This document shows positions 8,043 through 14,812 of a stretch of 16,877 nt of DNA, one piece after another. The translations under genes were made by a program, and so were the position numbers. The stretch comes from DATADF01 sp046263155 (GTDB lineage Bacteria; Actinomycetota; CADDZG01; WHSQ01), in contig JBHELF010000052.1 of assembly GCA_046263155.1 (NCBI GenBank), positions 1 through 16,877 on the forward strand. Reading direction: 5' to 3'. Position 1 is the stretch's first letter. Every line of letters starts with the position of its first letter. The notes beneath the pieces are model-generated. The model did not search any database and had not been told where the DNA came from. It saw nothing but the letters and a program-made list of their open reading frames with translations.

Positions 8043-8091
8043 TTCTTCCGGGTCTCCGTCTCTTATACGAGACCTAATCCCGGAAGATCGA
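8043..8091. repeat. Palindromic repeat copy A, at the 3' end of the DUF559 gene
   Basis: A 49-bp element 39/49 identical to copy B at 8993-9041, in direct orientation at an offset of exactly 950 bases. It is itself a hairpin: outer arms TCTTCCGGG (8044-8052) and CCCGGAAGA (8079-8087), inner arms GTCTC (8058-8062) and GAGAC (8069-8073), and loop TTATAC. The loop contains the TAA stop of the minus-strand gene (8063-8065). The outer part lies in the intergenic space after rmlA and the inner part encodes the last residues of the DUF559 protein. It may also work as a two-way terminator between convergent genes, although no T-tract follows. Confidence 0.8.
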
Positions 8092-9016
8092 GGCCAAGGG
8101 CACGCGCGACGCGACCAGCAACCTGTCTGGGATGTTGTTTGAGCGCCCGCCAGGTCACGCTCAACATCCGCCAACCCAATACGGCTAACCTGCTGCGGCG
8201 ATCCCGATCGCGCTCCCAGTCCGAGCGACTGGAATGATGCTCATAGCTGTCGGCTTCGATGATCAGTTTCTCTGTGGGATAGCAGAAGTCAGGCCTAGCA
8301 ACGAATTCAGCCCCATCAAAGATCTCGAACTGGCGCGTCGGCAATGGAAGTCCTTCTCGACGCAAGGCTTGGTAAAGAAGGGTCTCAAAGTTGCTCTCGG
8401 TTGGCCGAGACGGTGGCCGGGCGGCCAGAACCCGCTTGATAGTGCGAAGACCTCTATGACCGCGGCCGTAATTTGCAAGGCGACGCTCGAGGTAGGGCAT
8501 CGAGGTAAGCCCCTTTCGTAGAGCCGCCTCGAGAGCGATCTCTACAGTCTCCTCATTAGCCGCAGAACCTAGGTCGATCAGCGTCCTCGTGGCGGTCGTG
8601 AGCGGAATCGACTGCATCCTCGCGCGATCTCCCGGAGGCAGATTTATCGTCTCGTGGCCGACGATTCCGGATTGAGGAGAGGGAAGCCTGTGAGGGCCGA
8701 GCAGGTCGATGGTGCACGGTGCCTTAAGACCTAGGTCCCACAGGGCCGCGGCCGTGCGGTGGGATGCCAGCCACATGTCGCCCGCCCACAAGCAGGCGGC
8801 CATCACCTGCTGCCTCCAGTCGGTGGTGCCGGCACGGATGAGGTAGACGCGCGGCCTCATCCGTTTCCACTCCCCGCTGCGCACTCTTAGCCAGACGGCA
8901 TTTCGTGACAGTCCCGCCTGAACTGCCTGTTCGTGAGTGATCAGACCGAGCTGAGATTCTGCGATTGCCGCACAGCGCGCCAAAGTCGAGTGTTCTTCCG
9001 AAATTACGTCTCTCAT
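8063..9016 (-). CDS. AbiEi-type winged-helix / DUF559 (Vsr-like) nuclease-fold protein
   Basis: 317 residues. The N-terminal part (about 12-60: SQLGLITHEQAVQAGLSRNAV...WKRMRPRVYLI) matches the winged-helix 'antitoxin' domain of AbiEi-type proteins. The middle (80-165) is the usual linker region. The C-terminal part (about 203-298) is a DUF559 domain with the PD-(D/E)xK/Vsr pattern: TESNFE (206-211), ARPDFCYP with D243, LIIEADSYEHH (251-261, E254/D256), then WERDRDRRSRLAVLGWRMLSVTW (267-289). Predicted role: DNA binding plus strand cleavage; not shown. No AbiEii-type toxin gene adjoins it, so it stands alone. A sampled 60-base line is 57% GC, below its neighbours, suggesting transfer. There is no Shine-Dalgarno before ATG 9016, so a leaderless message is possible. 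Start and stop codons sit in the loops of the two flanking repeats, and the first and last residues are repeat-encoded. Confidence 0.85.
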   Translation of the reverse strand: MRDVISEEHSTLARCAAIAESQLGLITHEQAVQAGLSRNAVWLRVRSGEWKRMRPRVYLIRAGTTDWRQQVMAACLWAGDMWLASHRTAAALWDLGLKAPCTIDLLGPHRLPSPQSGIVGHETINLPPGDRARMQSIPLTTATRTLIDLGSAANEETVEIALEAALRKGLTSMPYLERRLANYGRGHRGLRTIKRVLAARPPSRPTESNFETLLYQALRREGLPLPTRQFEIFDGAEFVARPDFCYPTEKLIIEADSYEHHSSRSDWERDRDRRSRLAVLGWRMLSVTWRALKQHPRQVAGRVARALGLDLPGLGLV

Positions 9017-9041
9017 AAGAGATCAAATACCGGAAGATCGA
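8993..9041. repeat. Palindromic repeat copy B, at the 5' end of the DUF559 gene
   Basis: Second copy of the element at 8043-8091. Outer arms TCTTCCG (8994-9000) and CGGAAGA (9031-9037); inner arms TCTCT (9009-9013) and AGAGA (9018-9022); loop CATA. The ATG start (complement of 9014-9016) is in this loop. The left half encodes the first residues MRDVISEE and the right half is upstream sequence. Joining the outer half of copy A to the outer half of copy B gives a 44-bp site with perfect 8-bp arms (TCTTCCGG/CCGGAAGA) and a perfect 14-bp centre TCTCTTATAAGAGA. That is a more symmetric centre than either present copy has. Confidence 0.8.
9024..9029 (-). promoter_or_regulatory. Possible -10 element for a leaderless DUF559 transcript
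   Basis: On the minus strand TATTTG ends 7 bases before the ATG at 9016. This would put transcription start at or next to the start codon. No good -35 is visible 16-18 bases further upstream, which would fit dependence on an activator at the CRP-type site. Weak evidence from spacing alone. Confidence 0.25.
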
Positions 9042-9050
9042 CGAAGGCGC

Positions 9051-9066
9051 TGTGATGCGCGTCACA
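9051..9066. promoter_or_regulatory. CRP/FNR-family operator, perfect TGTGA-N6-TCACA
   Basis: TGTGATGCGCGTCACA has both five-base half-sites of the CRP-family consensus with the standard six-base spacer. Its centre is about 42 bases upstream of the DUF559 ATG, the distance of a class II CRP activation site if the transcript is leaderless. It lies 44 bases beyond the 3' end of the sqdB-like gene and so is unlikely to control that gene. The regulator is not encoded in this window. Confidence 0.55.
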
Positions 9067-9109
9067 CTTCCCGAGATTTCATCGGTTGGCGCGGACGCAG
9101 CCTGCCGGG

Positions 9110-10297
9110 CTAGGGGTCGAGGTAGTGGACGGGGGATTTGGCGCCGTCCCAGTGTTGGTCGGGCAGCAGCAGGCTGCGCTTGGCTTCGATGCGCGCTCGG
9201 TGCGGCAATAGGTCCTCGAGCATGCTCGCCAGTACCCCCTCCAGATCCTCGGTCGGTCTGTAGCCGAGCTCGAACAGCCGTCCGTGGTCGGGGTTGTAGT
9301 AGTGCTCCTCGGCCTCCATGCGCGGGTTCGTGACGTTGGCGACCTCACCCTGAAGGCCAAGCTCGGCCCCCACTTTGGCGACTCGTTGAGCGAGTTCGGT
9401 CACGTCGTACACCTCGGCGAACTGGTTGAGGACCCTGTACTCACCGGGCTCGGGTCGGTTCTCCAACGCCAGCGTTAGGCATTGCATCGAATCCGCCAGT
9501 GGAAGAAACCCCCGCTTCTGAAAGCCCTTGCCGAACGGAGTGAGGGGATGACCGATAACGGCTTGACAGCAGAAGCGATTGACCGCCGTCCCGAAGAACT
9601 GGTCGAAGTCGACGCGGGTGGCCAATCTCGGGTCATCGCCGGCCTCATCGACGCGCGTCCCGAACACCACCCCCTGCATCACATCGGTTGCACGCAGCCC
9701 GTAGACATTGCACGCGAACATCAGATTGTTCGAGCCGTGGACCTTGCTCCAGTGGTACCAGGAGCCCGCCTGCCGGGGGAACGGAAGCCGGTCGATGCGC
9801 TCCCGGTACTCGACCTCGAAGAATCCTTCGGGGATATCGACGCTCGGGGTCCCGTATTCGCCCATCGTTCCGAGCTTTACGAGATGCGTGTCCTCCCCGC
9901 GATCCCGAATCGCAAAGATCAAATTGAACGTCGTCACGAGGTTGTTCGTCTGCACGAAAACGGCGTGATCTAGATCGACCATGGAATAGGGGGCCGACGG
10001 GCACTCGCCGAGATGCACGATGGCGTCGGGCCCGAAGTCTTCAAGGAGGCCGCGAACGAAGCTCACGTCGCGCAGGTCGCCCTCGAAAAACGTGAGCTCC
10101 GCGCCGAGATGCTCCTGGAACGCGGACCGCCTGGTGGGCATGTCGGCTATCGGGACGGCGCTATGAGAACCGATCTCGGAGACCCATCCACGCCTGAGAT
10201 ACGCGTCGACGCCTCCCACCTGGTGGCCCCGCCGCGCCAGGTGCATGGCGAGGGGCCATCCGAGGTAACCGTCGACTCCGGCGATCAGAACGCGCAC
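9110..10297 (-). CDS. sqdB: UDP-sulfoquinovose synthase-like SDR (SqdB/SQD1 family)
   Basis: A 395-residue extended SDR aligned by eye with plant SQD1 and bacterial SqdB along most of its length. Shared stretches: AGVDGYLGWPLAMHL (6-20), DAIVHLGECPSAPYSMVD (91-108), HLVKLGTMGEYGTP (138-151) with T144, YHWSKVHGSNN (181-191) with catalytic Y181/K185, GLRATDVMQGVVFG (200-213), FGTAVNRFCCQAVIGHPLT (235-253), and NPRMEAEEHYYN (324-335). Family reaction: UDP-glucose plus a sulfite donor, through a 4-keto-glucose-5-ene intermediate, to UDP-sulfoquinovose. GTG 10297 has a strong GGAGG 8 bases upstream. It is third in the operon with the dehydrogenase and epimerase, 38 bases after the dehydrogenase stop. 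No SqdD/SqdX-type SQDG gene is visible. The product could feed a lipid or, as with archaeal Agl3, a surface glycan. Confidence 0.85.
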   Translation of the reverse strand: MRVLIAGVDGYLGWPLAMHLARRGHQVGGVDAYLRRGWVSEIGSHSAVPIADMPTRRSAFQEHLGAELTFFEGDLRDVSFVRGLLEDFGPDAIVHLGECPSAPYSMVDLDHAVFVQTNNLVTTFNLIFAIRDRGEDTHLVKLGTMGEYGTPSVDIPEGFFEVEYRERIDRLPFPRQAGSWYHWSKVHGSNNLMFACNVYGLRATDVMQGVVFGTRVDEAGDDPRLATRVDFDQFFGTAVNRFCCQAVIGHPLTPFGKGFQKRGFLPLADSMQCLTLALENRPEPGEYRVLNQFAEVYDVTELAQRVAKVGAELGLQGEVANVTNPRMEAEEHYYNPDHGRLFELGYRPTEDLEGVLASMLEDLLPHRARIEAKRSLLLPDQHWDGAKSPVHYLDP

Positions 10298-10335
10298 GTA
10301 CAGATCCTCCCGAGAAGGGCCACTTGGGCGCGGTC

Positions 10336-11640
10336 CTAGAGCCTTTTGATGTTGGGGGCCGAAGTTCGCAAGGCGTGGCAGCAGTCGAAGATCAGAGGTG
10401 CGGACTCGGCGATCAGATGCCAGTCCACTCCCACCTGAGGCACTAGAACGAGGACGAGATCCTGGGCCCCCACGTTCTCCCGCGTGAGTGGAGCCGATCG
10501 CAGAAGGTGGTCCCCGATGATCAATTCCTCGACCAGGGGATCGTGATAACTCGCGTCTGCGCCTCGGGACAGAAGCGACTTGAGAATCTGACGCGCAGGA
10601 GCACCGCGCGTGTCCTCGGTTCCTCCCTTATAGGCCGCCCCCACGGCCAGGATCCGCGAGCCTCTGACCGGCTTGCCGCGCTCATTCAGCAGCAGGGTGA
10701 CGCGCTCGACCACATGCCGCGGCATCTCCGCGTTGACGGTGTGCGCCAGTTCCACAAAGCGAATCTCGTGGGCGCGATCCTGCCGCACCCGCCAGGAGAG
10801 ATAGGCGGGGTCGAGAGGGATGCAATGCCCTCCCCACCCCGGACTGGGCCAAAAGGGCATAAAACCGAAGGGCTTTGTCGCCGCGGCGTCGATCGCTTCC
10901 CAGATGTCGACGCCCATGTCCTCCGCGTAGAGCGCGAGCTCATTGATGAGCGCGATGTTCACGTGGCGGAAGGTGTTCTCGATGAGCTTCGCGAACTCCG
11001 CCTCGCGGGGTCCCGACACGGTTACAACCTTCGGAACCACCTGCTCGTAAAGAAAAGCGGCGGCCCGCGTCGAGTCCTCGTCTATTCCCCCTACCACCTT
11101 GGGAATGTCGGAGAACGAGTAGTTGGGATTCCCGGGATCGATCCGCTCGGGGGAAAACGCGAGCCAGAAATCCCGGCCGGCCACCAGACCCCCGGCCTCC
11201 AGACGCGGCTTCAAAACCTCGTCGGTGGTACCCGGGTAAGTGGTGCTTTCGAGCACCACCAGCTTTCCCGGGCTGAGGACACTGGCAATGGCCTCTCCTC
11301 CCGCGATCACGCTCGAGAGATCCGGCGCGCCCTCACGAAGAGGAGTGGGCAGGCAAACCAAGATCGCATCCGCGTCGGTCAGGGCATCGTAGGACGCCGC
11401 CGCTTCAAAGGAACCTGAGGAGAGCAGCGACCCGATCCGCTCGTCGGAGACGTCGGTCAGATAGGACCGGCCCTCTTTTATCGAATGGATGCGGGATGGA
11501 TTGGCGTCTACGCCTATGACCTGGAAGCCACGTTCCGCGAACGCGGCGGCCACCGGCAGACCCACATAGCCGAGACCGACGACCCCGACGCGCGCGCTGC
11601 GCGCCTCGATCTTCTCGACAAAAGCCGATAAGGAAGTCAC
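10336..11640 (-). CDS. UDP-N-acetyl-D-glucosamine 6-dehydrogenase-type nucleotide-sugar dehydrogenase (WbpA/TviB-like)
   Basis: 434 residues. It oxidises C6 of a UDP-HexNAc twice with NAD+ to give a uronate. NAD domain: VGVVGLGYVGLPVAAAF (18-34). Others: LPTPLREGAPDLS (97-109), VVLESTTYPGTTDEV (128-142), FSPERIDPGNPNY (162-174), KLIENTFRHVNIALINEL (218-235), TKPFGFMPFWPSPGWGGHCIP (256-275) with the thiol C273, then VGAAYKGGTEDTR. The ENTFRxVNIALxNE and TKPFGFMPF wording is that of the WbpA/WecC-type HexNAc group, not UDP-glucose dehydrogenase. The frame opens to 11748, but GTG 11640 directly precedes the protein's first aligned residues and forms a GTGA overlap with the upstream epimerase stop, so 11640 is chosen. 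UDP-GlcNAcA is the probable product; it could be the substrate of the epimerases at 109-1044 or 11637-12638. Confidence 0.88.
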   Translation of the reverse strand: MTSLSAFVEKIEARSARVGVVGLGYVGLPVAAAFAERGFQVIGVDANPSRIHSIKEGRSYLTDVSDERIGSLLSSGSFEAAASYDALTDADAILVCLPTPLREGAPDLSSVIAGGEAIASVLSPGKLVVLESTTYPGTTDEVLKPRLEAGGLVAGRDFWLAFSPERIDPGNPNYSFSDIPKVVGGIDEDSTRAAAFLYEQVVPKVVTVSGPREAEFAKLIENTFRHVNIALINELALYAEDMGVDIWEAIDAAATKPFGFMPFWPSPGWGGHCIPLDPAYLSWRVRQDRAHEIRFVELAHTVNAEMPRHVVERVTLLLNERGKPVRGSRILAVGAAYKGGTEDTRGAPARQILKSLLSRGADASYHDPLVEELIIGDHLLRSAPLTRENVGAQDLVLVLVPQVGVDWHLIAESAPLIFDCCHALRTSAPNIKRL

Positions 11641-12638
11641 GATCTCGAAGTTTGGGAGACGACATCGCCGCGACCTTCTGACGCGGTCGCCGCGGCCTCT
11701 CCGACGATGTCCTTCAGGATGTCGTCCAGGCTCTTGGTCGGCTCCCAACCAACCAACTCGCGGATCTTCGAGATGTCCGGGACGCGTCTACGCATGTCCT
11801 CATAACCCTTCTCATACGCCTCTTCATAGGGGACGAAGCGAATCTCAGACTTCGATTGTGAAAGGTCAACGATCCTCTCGGCAACTTCGAGGATAGAAAC
11901 CTCTTCGGTGCCGCCCACGTTGAAGACCTCGCCCTCAGCCTGCCTCTCGTCGAGCAACCTCAGCATCGCGTCGACCACGTCCACGACGTGACAGAAGCAT
12001 CGAGTCTGTTTCCCATCGTCGTAAACGGTAAGGGGTTCGCCGCGAACTGCTTGCCGCGCGAAGCGCGGCAACACCATTCCGTACATCCCGGTCTGTCGAG
12101 GACCGACCGTGTTGAACAACCGCACGACGACGGTCGGCACGCCGCGCTCTCGGTGGTAAGCGAAAGCCAAGATCTCGTCCGCCGCCTTCGAGGTGGAGTA
12201 ACCCCAGCGCAGGATCGATGTGCTTCCGAGAACCCGGTCGTCGTCCTCCTTGAACGGCACGTTGTTGTTCTTGCCGTAGATCTCGGACGTCGATGCGACC
12301 AGGACCTTCTTTCGATAGCGATGTGCCGCCTCGAGAACCGTCTCGGTCCCTCGTATGTTCGTCAGGAAACTGTGCAGCGGCTTATCGACGATTAGCTTCA
12401 CTCCAACAGCCGCTCCGAGGTGCACGGTGATGTCGGTCGAGGCCACAAGCTCGTCCACGAGCAGGGCATCGAGGACGCTGCCCTGGAAGTAGCGAATTTG
12501 ATCTCTGACCGCGCCGAGGTTCTCGATGCGTCCCGTCGAGAGATTGTCGAGCACGGCCACCTCATGACCGTCCGCGAGCAACCGCTCGGCCATGTGGGAG
12601 CCGATGAAACCCGCTCCTCCCGTAATGAGATAACGCAT
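11637..12638 (-). CDS. NAD-dependent nucleotide-sugar epimerase/decarboxylase-like extended SDR
   Basis: 333 residues. Rossmann motif GGAGFIGSHMAERLL (7-21), HLGAAVGVKLIVDKP (73-87), STSEIYGK (116-123), active-site Y147/K151 in GYSTSK, RLFNTVGPRQTGMYGMVLPRF (173-193), a nucleotide-sugar loop (about 200-220, with RCFCHV where many relatives have R-D-F), and RRRVPDISKIRELVGWEP near the C-terminus. It resembles proteins annotated variously as UDP-glucuronate decarboxylase-like, UDP-glucose 4-epimerase or GDP-mannose 4,6-dehydratase. The STSE tetrad fits UXS-type decarboxylases, but the arginine signature for uronate binding was not verified, so the reaction is left open. ATG 12638 has AGGTGA 5 bases upstream. 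It is the first gene of the operon that continues to the 6-dehydrogenase and the SqdB-like enzyme. Confidence 0.8.
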   Translation of the reverse strand: MRYLITGGAGFIGSHMAERLLADGHEVAVLDNLSTGRIENLGAVRDQIRYFQGSVLDALLVDELVASTDITVHLGAAVGVKLIVDKPLHSFLTNIRGTETVLEAAHRYRKKVLVASTSEIYGKNNNVPFKEDDDRVLGSTSILRWGYSTSKAADEILAFAYHRERGVPTVVVRLFNTVGPRQTGMYGMVLPRFARQAVRGEPLTVYDDGKQTRCFCHVVDVVDAMLRLLDERQAEGEVFNVGGTEEVSILEVAERIVDLSQSKSEIRFVPYEEAYEKGYEDMRRRVPDISKIRELVGWEPTKSLDDILKDIVGEAAATASEGRGDVVSQTSRS

Positions 12639-12723
12639 GGAATCACCTAGCGATCGAGTTCCGCCGGCTGAAAGTCACTGCGGCGCTCTGTTGGAAGAGT
12701 GAAGAAGCGTAATACAGGCGGGT

Positions 12724-13704
12724 TTAGTCGGCTCCCGCGAGATCGCTCGGTTCACCAGCGGCCGCGAAACGAAGGATCTCGAGAACGGAGGGGACGACAC
12801 TGCCGCCCGCCGGACCGAAAGCGGCGTTCTTAGTGGATCCACCGCCGGGTGTACCGGCATCCTTCTCGCCCCAACATGGCTCACTCGACTCATCGAGGTC
12901 GTGCCCCGATTCGTCCCGCTCGGGCCACCACCAGAACTGAGATCCGGCAAGGTCGTGGTTATCGATGCGCAGATCGAAATGGTTATGGGACAGTGATGCG
13001 TAGCACCCGATCCCATGGACCTGACTCGCCCTCGCGAGCTCGCGTTGTAGATGGTTGTCTGTCTCGGCCATGCGGTTGTCGGCCGCGGTGCCGTACATGT
13101 GCTGACTGGAGCGCGCGCCGCCGATGCAGTCGTTGTAGGGCACGGAACGAAATCCAGAGTTGATACCGATCGTTTTGCCGCCGCCCTTGGCCCGGATGGC
13201 TTCGAGGCGCCACATCAAACGCTTTACGTTTCGCTTGACCGTGTATTTCGAGACCATCCCCCCATTGAAGGTGCCCGAGTAAGCATTGGCTTGGGCGGAG
13301 CACTGCGAATTCTGGTGCTGCACGAACTCTCCGAAGTCGAAGTGGACTGTCGACCCATCCCCATCCTCGAAGGTGTTCAGAAAGTCGAGGGTCTCGGGAC
13401 CCGCAACACCATCGGCGTTGAGGCCGAAGAAGGTCTGGAAAGCTTTGACGGCGTTCGCGGTCCGGAGGCTGTAGACGCCGTCAATCGGGAACTTCTTTTG
13501 CACGGCGCGGGGGAACCAGCCGGCCACCCGGGTCTGCAGTGCCTTCACGTCGCGGCCCGAATCGCCCTGGGTTAGCGGACGCGTCCATTCGTAAGCGTGC
13601 GCGGGCGCGGCGAGGGCGAGCAATCCGCCGATCACCAGCAAAAGGAAGAGGACCCGCGCCGCGGGCGAGAAGTGCCTCATGTGAGTTCTGTCGTCGTTAG
13701 TCAT
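12724..13704 (-). CDS. Secreted peptidoglycan-binding / M15-type peptidase
   Basis: 326 residues. A Sec signal peptide (hydrophobic 17-33, probable cut after AHA at 35-37) precedes a PG_binding_1 domain (about 42-110: LTQGDSGRDVKALQTRV... DGVYSLRTANAVKAFQ... DGVAGPET). Then comes an M15_3-type metallopeptidase domain (about 120-250). Zinc ligands are visible as H202 and D209 in SSQHMYGTAAD and H242 in SHNHFD; GFRSVPYND (184-192) is the family's Arg/Ser loop. The expected action is on peptide stems of the wall (D-Ala or LD-carboxypeptidase/endopeptidase). The tail (260-326) is acidic, then Gly/Ser-rich, with Cys277, and carries no recognised anchor. ATG 13704 is used; ATG 13680 (residue 9) also leaves an intact signal peptide. 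It reads away from the metallophosphoesterase, with a palindrome between them. Confidence 0.85.
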   Translation of the reverse strand: MTNDDRTHMRHFSPAARVLFLLLVIGGLLALAAPAHAYEWTRPLTQGDSGRDVKALQTRVAGWFPRAVQKKFPIDGVYSLRTANAVKAFQTFFGLNADGVAGPETLDFLNTFEDGDGSTVHFDFGEFVQHQNSQCSAQANAYSGTFNGGMVSKYTVKRNVKRLMWRLEAIRAKGGGKTIGINSGFRSVPYNDCIGGARSSQHMYGTAADNRMAETDNHLQRELARASQVHGIGCYASLSHNHFDLRIDNHDLAGSQFWWWPERDESGHDLDESSEPCWGEKDAGTPGGGSTKNAAFGPAGGSVVPSVLEILRFAAAGEPSDLAGAD

Positions 13705-13812
13705 GTTCCGCTTAAATCACAATTCATCAAAGGGCTCGAACCGGTCGCCCCCAGGGTAGATGGGGCCGGGGGACGCGCCTAGGGCCGCGCCGAAGTTACA
13801 CAGGTGCTATTA

Positions 13813-13830
13813 CTCACCCATTTGGGTGAG
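13813..13830. promoter_or_regulatory. 18-bp palindromic operator candidate in a divergent promoter region
   Basis: CTCACCCATTTGGGTGAG has perfect 8-bp arms around a TT centre. It lies in the 147-base gap between the M15 peptidase (-) and the metallophosphoesterase (+), ending 21 bases before the TTG of the latter. It is too close to the plus gene to be a terminator and has no T-tract. A dimeric regulator site is the likeliest reading. The rest of the gap (13705-13812, 13831-13851) is GC-rich and shows no recognised riboswitch or standard promoter. Confidence 0.55.
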
Positions 13831-13851
13831 CCGAATCGAGGACGGTGCTAA

Positions 13852-14784
13852 TTGCGACGGACGCTGGTGATCGGGCCGGCGATCCTCACGCTGGTCGTTC
13901 TCGGGGCTTGCAGCGGGGCCGCCGGGACCTCGGGAAGCGCGCAGCAAACCCCGTCTCCAAATGCAACGGCCTCGTCCAGCGTCGACCCCTCCGAGACCGC
14001 GGCCACGCCGTCCCCGACCGCGCCGAGCGTGGAACCCGATCTCACCTTGGCGGTGCTGGGCGACTTCGGCGCGGCGAACGAGGCCCAGCAGGATGTGGCG
14101 GACCGTATGTGTCGTTACCGCCGTAACCATCCGTTCGATCACGTGGTGACGACCGGCGACAACATCTACCCGGACGGCCACCCCGCACGATTCGAAAGTG
14201 CGTTTTTCGAACCGTATCGATGCCTGATGGATGAAGGCGTTGACTTCCATGCAACCCTCGGCAACCACGACATCGTCCACGACGGGGGCCGCTCGGAGCT
14301 GTCCGAGCCGGCCTTCGGACTTCCGCGCAGAAATTACGTATTCCGCCGACTGGGTCTCCGACTTGTGCTCGCGAACTCGAACGCGCTCAACTACGACTGG
14401 CTTAAGGAAGCGACGCGCGCCCGGGCCGCCGATCGTTGGACGATCGTCGCCTTTCATCATCCGGTTTTCTCCGCGGGGCCCCATGGGTCGACGCCGGGCT
14501 TTCGTCCCTCGCTGCCGAGACTCTTCAGACGGCGCGGTGTCGACCTCGTCCTGAACGGACACGATCATCTCTATCTGGCGACGAAGGAACTGCGCGGCAT
14601 CCGCTATGTGGTCACGGGTGGTGGAGGGGCAACTCTTTATGCCTGTGAGCCTCGCTGGTTCGTCGAGTTCTGCATCTCACGACACCACTTTCTATATATC
14701 GTCCTATTCGCCGATCGAATCGAGGTGCGGGCGCTGCCGGTAAAGGGGCGCGCGTTCCACAAGTTCTCGACAGATGGTGGCTAA
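13852..14784 (+). CDS. Metallophosphoesterase lipoprotein (purple-acid-phosphatase-like)
   Basis: 310 residues. A lipoprotein signal with lipobox LGAC gives acylated Cys20, then an Ala/Ser/Thr/Pro linker (about 21-63). The calcineurin-like phosphoesterase domain carries the full ligand set in order: LGDFG (D71), TGDNIYPDG (D103, Y106), LGNHD (N138, H139), AFHHPVFSAG (H202), and NGHDHLY (H237, H239). GDNxYPxG with a tyrosine is characteristic of purple acid phosphatases and tartrate-resistant-type relatives rather than nucleases. It acts outside the membrane on phosphate esters; the substrate is unknown. The TTG start at 13852 keeps the RR charge pair of the signal peptide, and GAGG lies 10 bases upstream. 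Starting at the next in-frame GTG (13867) would remove those charges. It converges with the small membrane protein 28 bases downstream. Confidence 0.85.
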   Translation: MRRTLVIGPAILTLVVLGACSGAAGTSGSAQQTPSPNATASSSVDPSETAATPSPTAPSVEPDLTLAVLGDFGAANEAQQDVADRMCRYRRNHPFDHVVTTGDNIYPDGHPARFESAFFEPYRCLMDEGVDFHATLGNHDIVHDGGRSELSEPAFGLPRRNYVFRRLGLRLVLANSNALNYDWLKEATRARAADRWTIVAFHHPVFSAGPHGSTPGFRPSLPRLFRRRGVDLVLNGHDHLYLATKELRGIRYVVTGGGGATLYACEPRWFVEFCISRHHFLYIVLFADRIEVRALPVKGRAFHKFSTDGG

Positions 14785-14812
14785 GGCATGACGCGCGTCG
14801 GCCCGGCAACGG

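Noticed and set aside
8063..9016. Complete type IV AbiE toxin-antitoxin system
   Set aside because: Only the AbiEi-like winged helix is present; neither neighbour is an AbiEii nucleotidyltransferase, and the C-terminus is DUF559 instead.
10507..11418. 303-codon plus-strand open frame opposite the dehydrogenase
   Set aside because: No recognisable domain; the opposite strand encodes an unmistakable nucleotide-sugar dehydrogenase.
11641..11748. N-terminal extension of the UDP-GlcNAc-type dehydrogenase
   Set aside because: Arginine-rich antisense-like sequence inside the upstream epimerase; the dehydrogenase begins with GTG 11640 at a GTGA junction.
12718..12738. GCGGG/CCCGC stem at the end of the peptidase gene
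   Set aside because: 5-bp stem, 11-base loop and no T-tract; too weak to call a terminator.
13705..13851. Cyclic-di-AMP (ydaO) riboswitch upstream of the wall peptidase
   Set aside because: Such riboswitches are common before wall hydrolases in Actinobacteria, but the conserved ydaO core strings could not be recognised here on the minus strand.
13810..14568. 252-codon minus-strand open frame opposite the phosphoesterase
   Set aside because: Low-complexity charged translation; the plus strand carries all metal-ligand motifs of the phosphoesterase.
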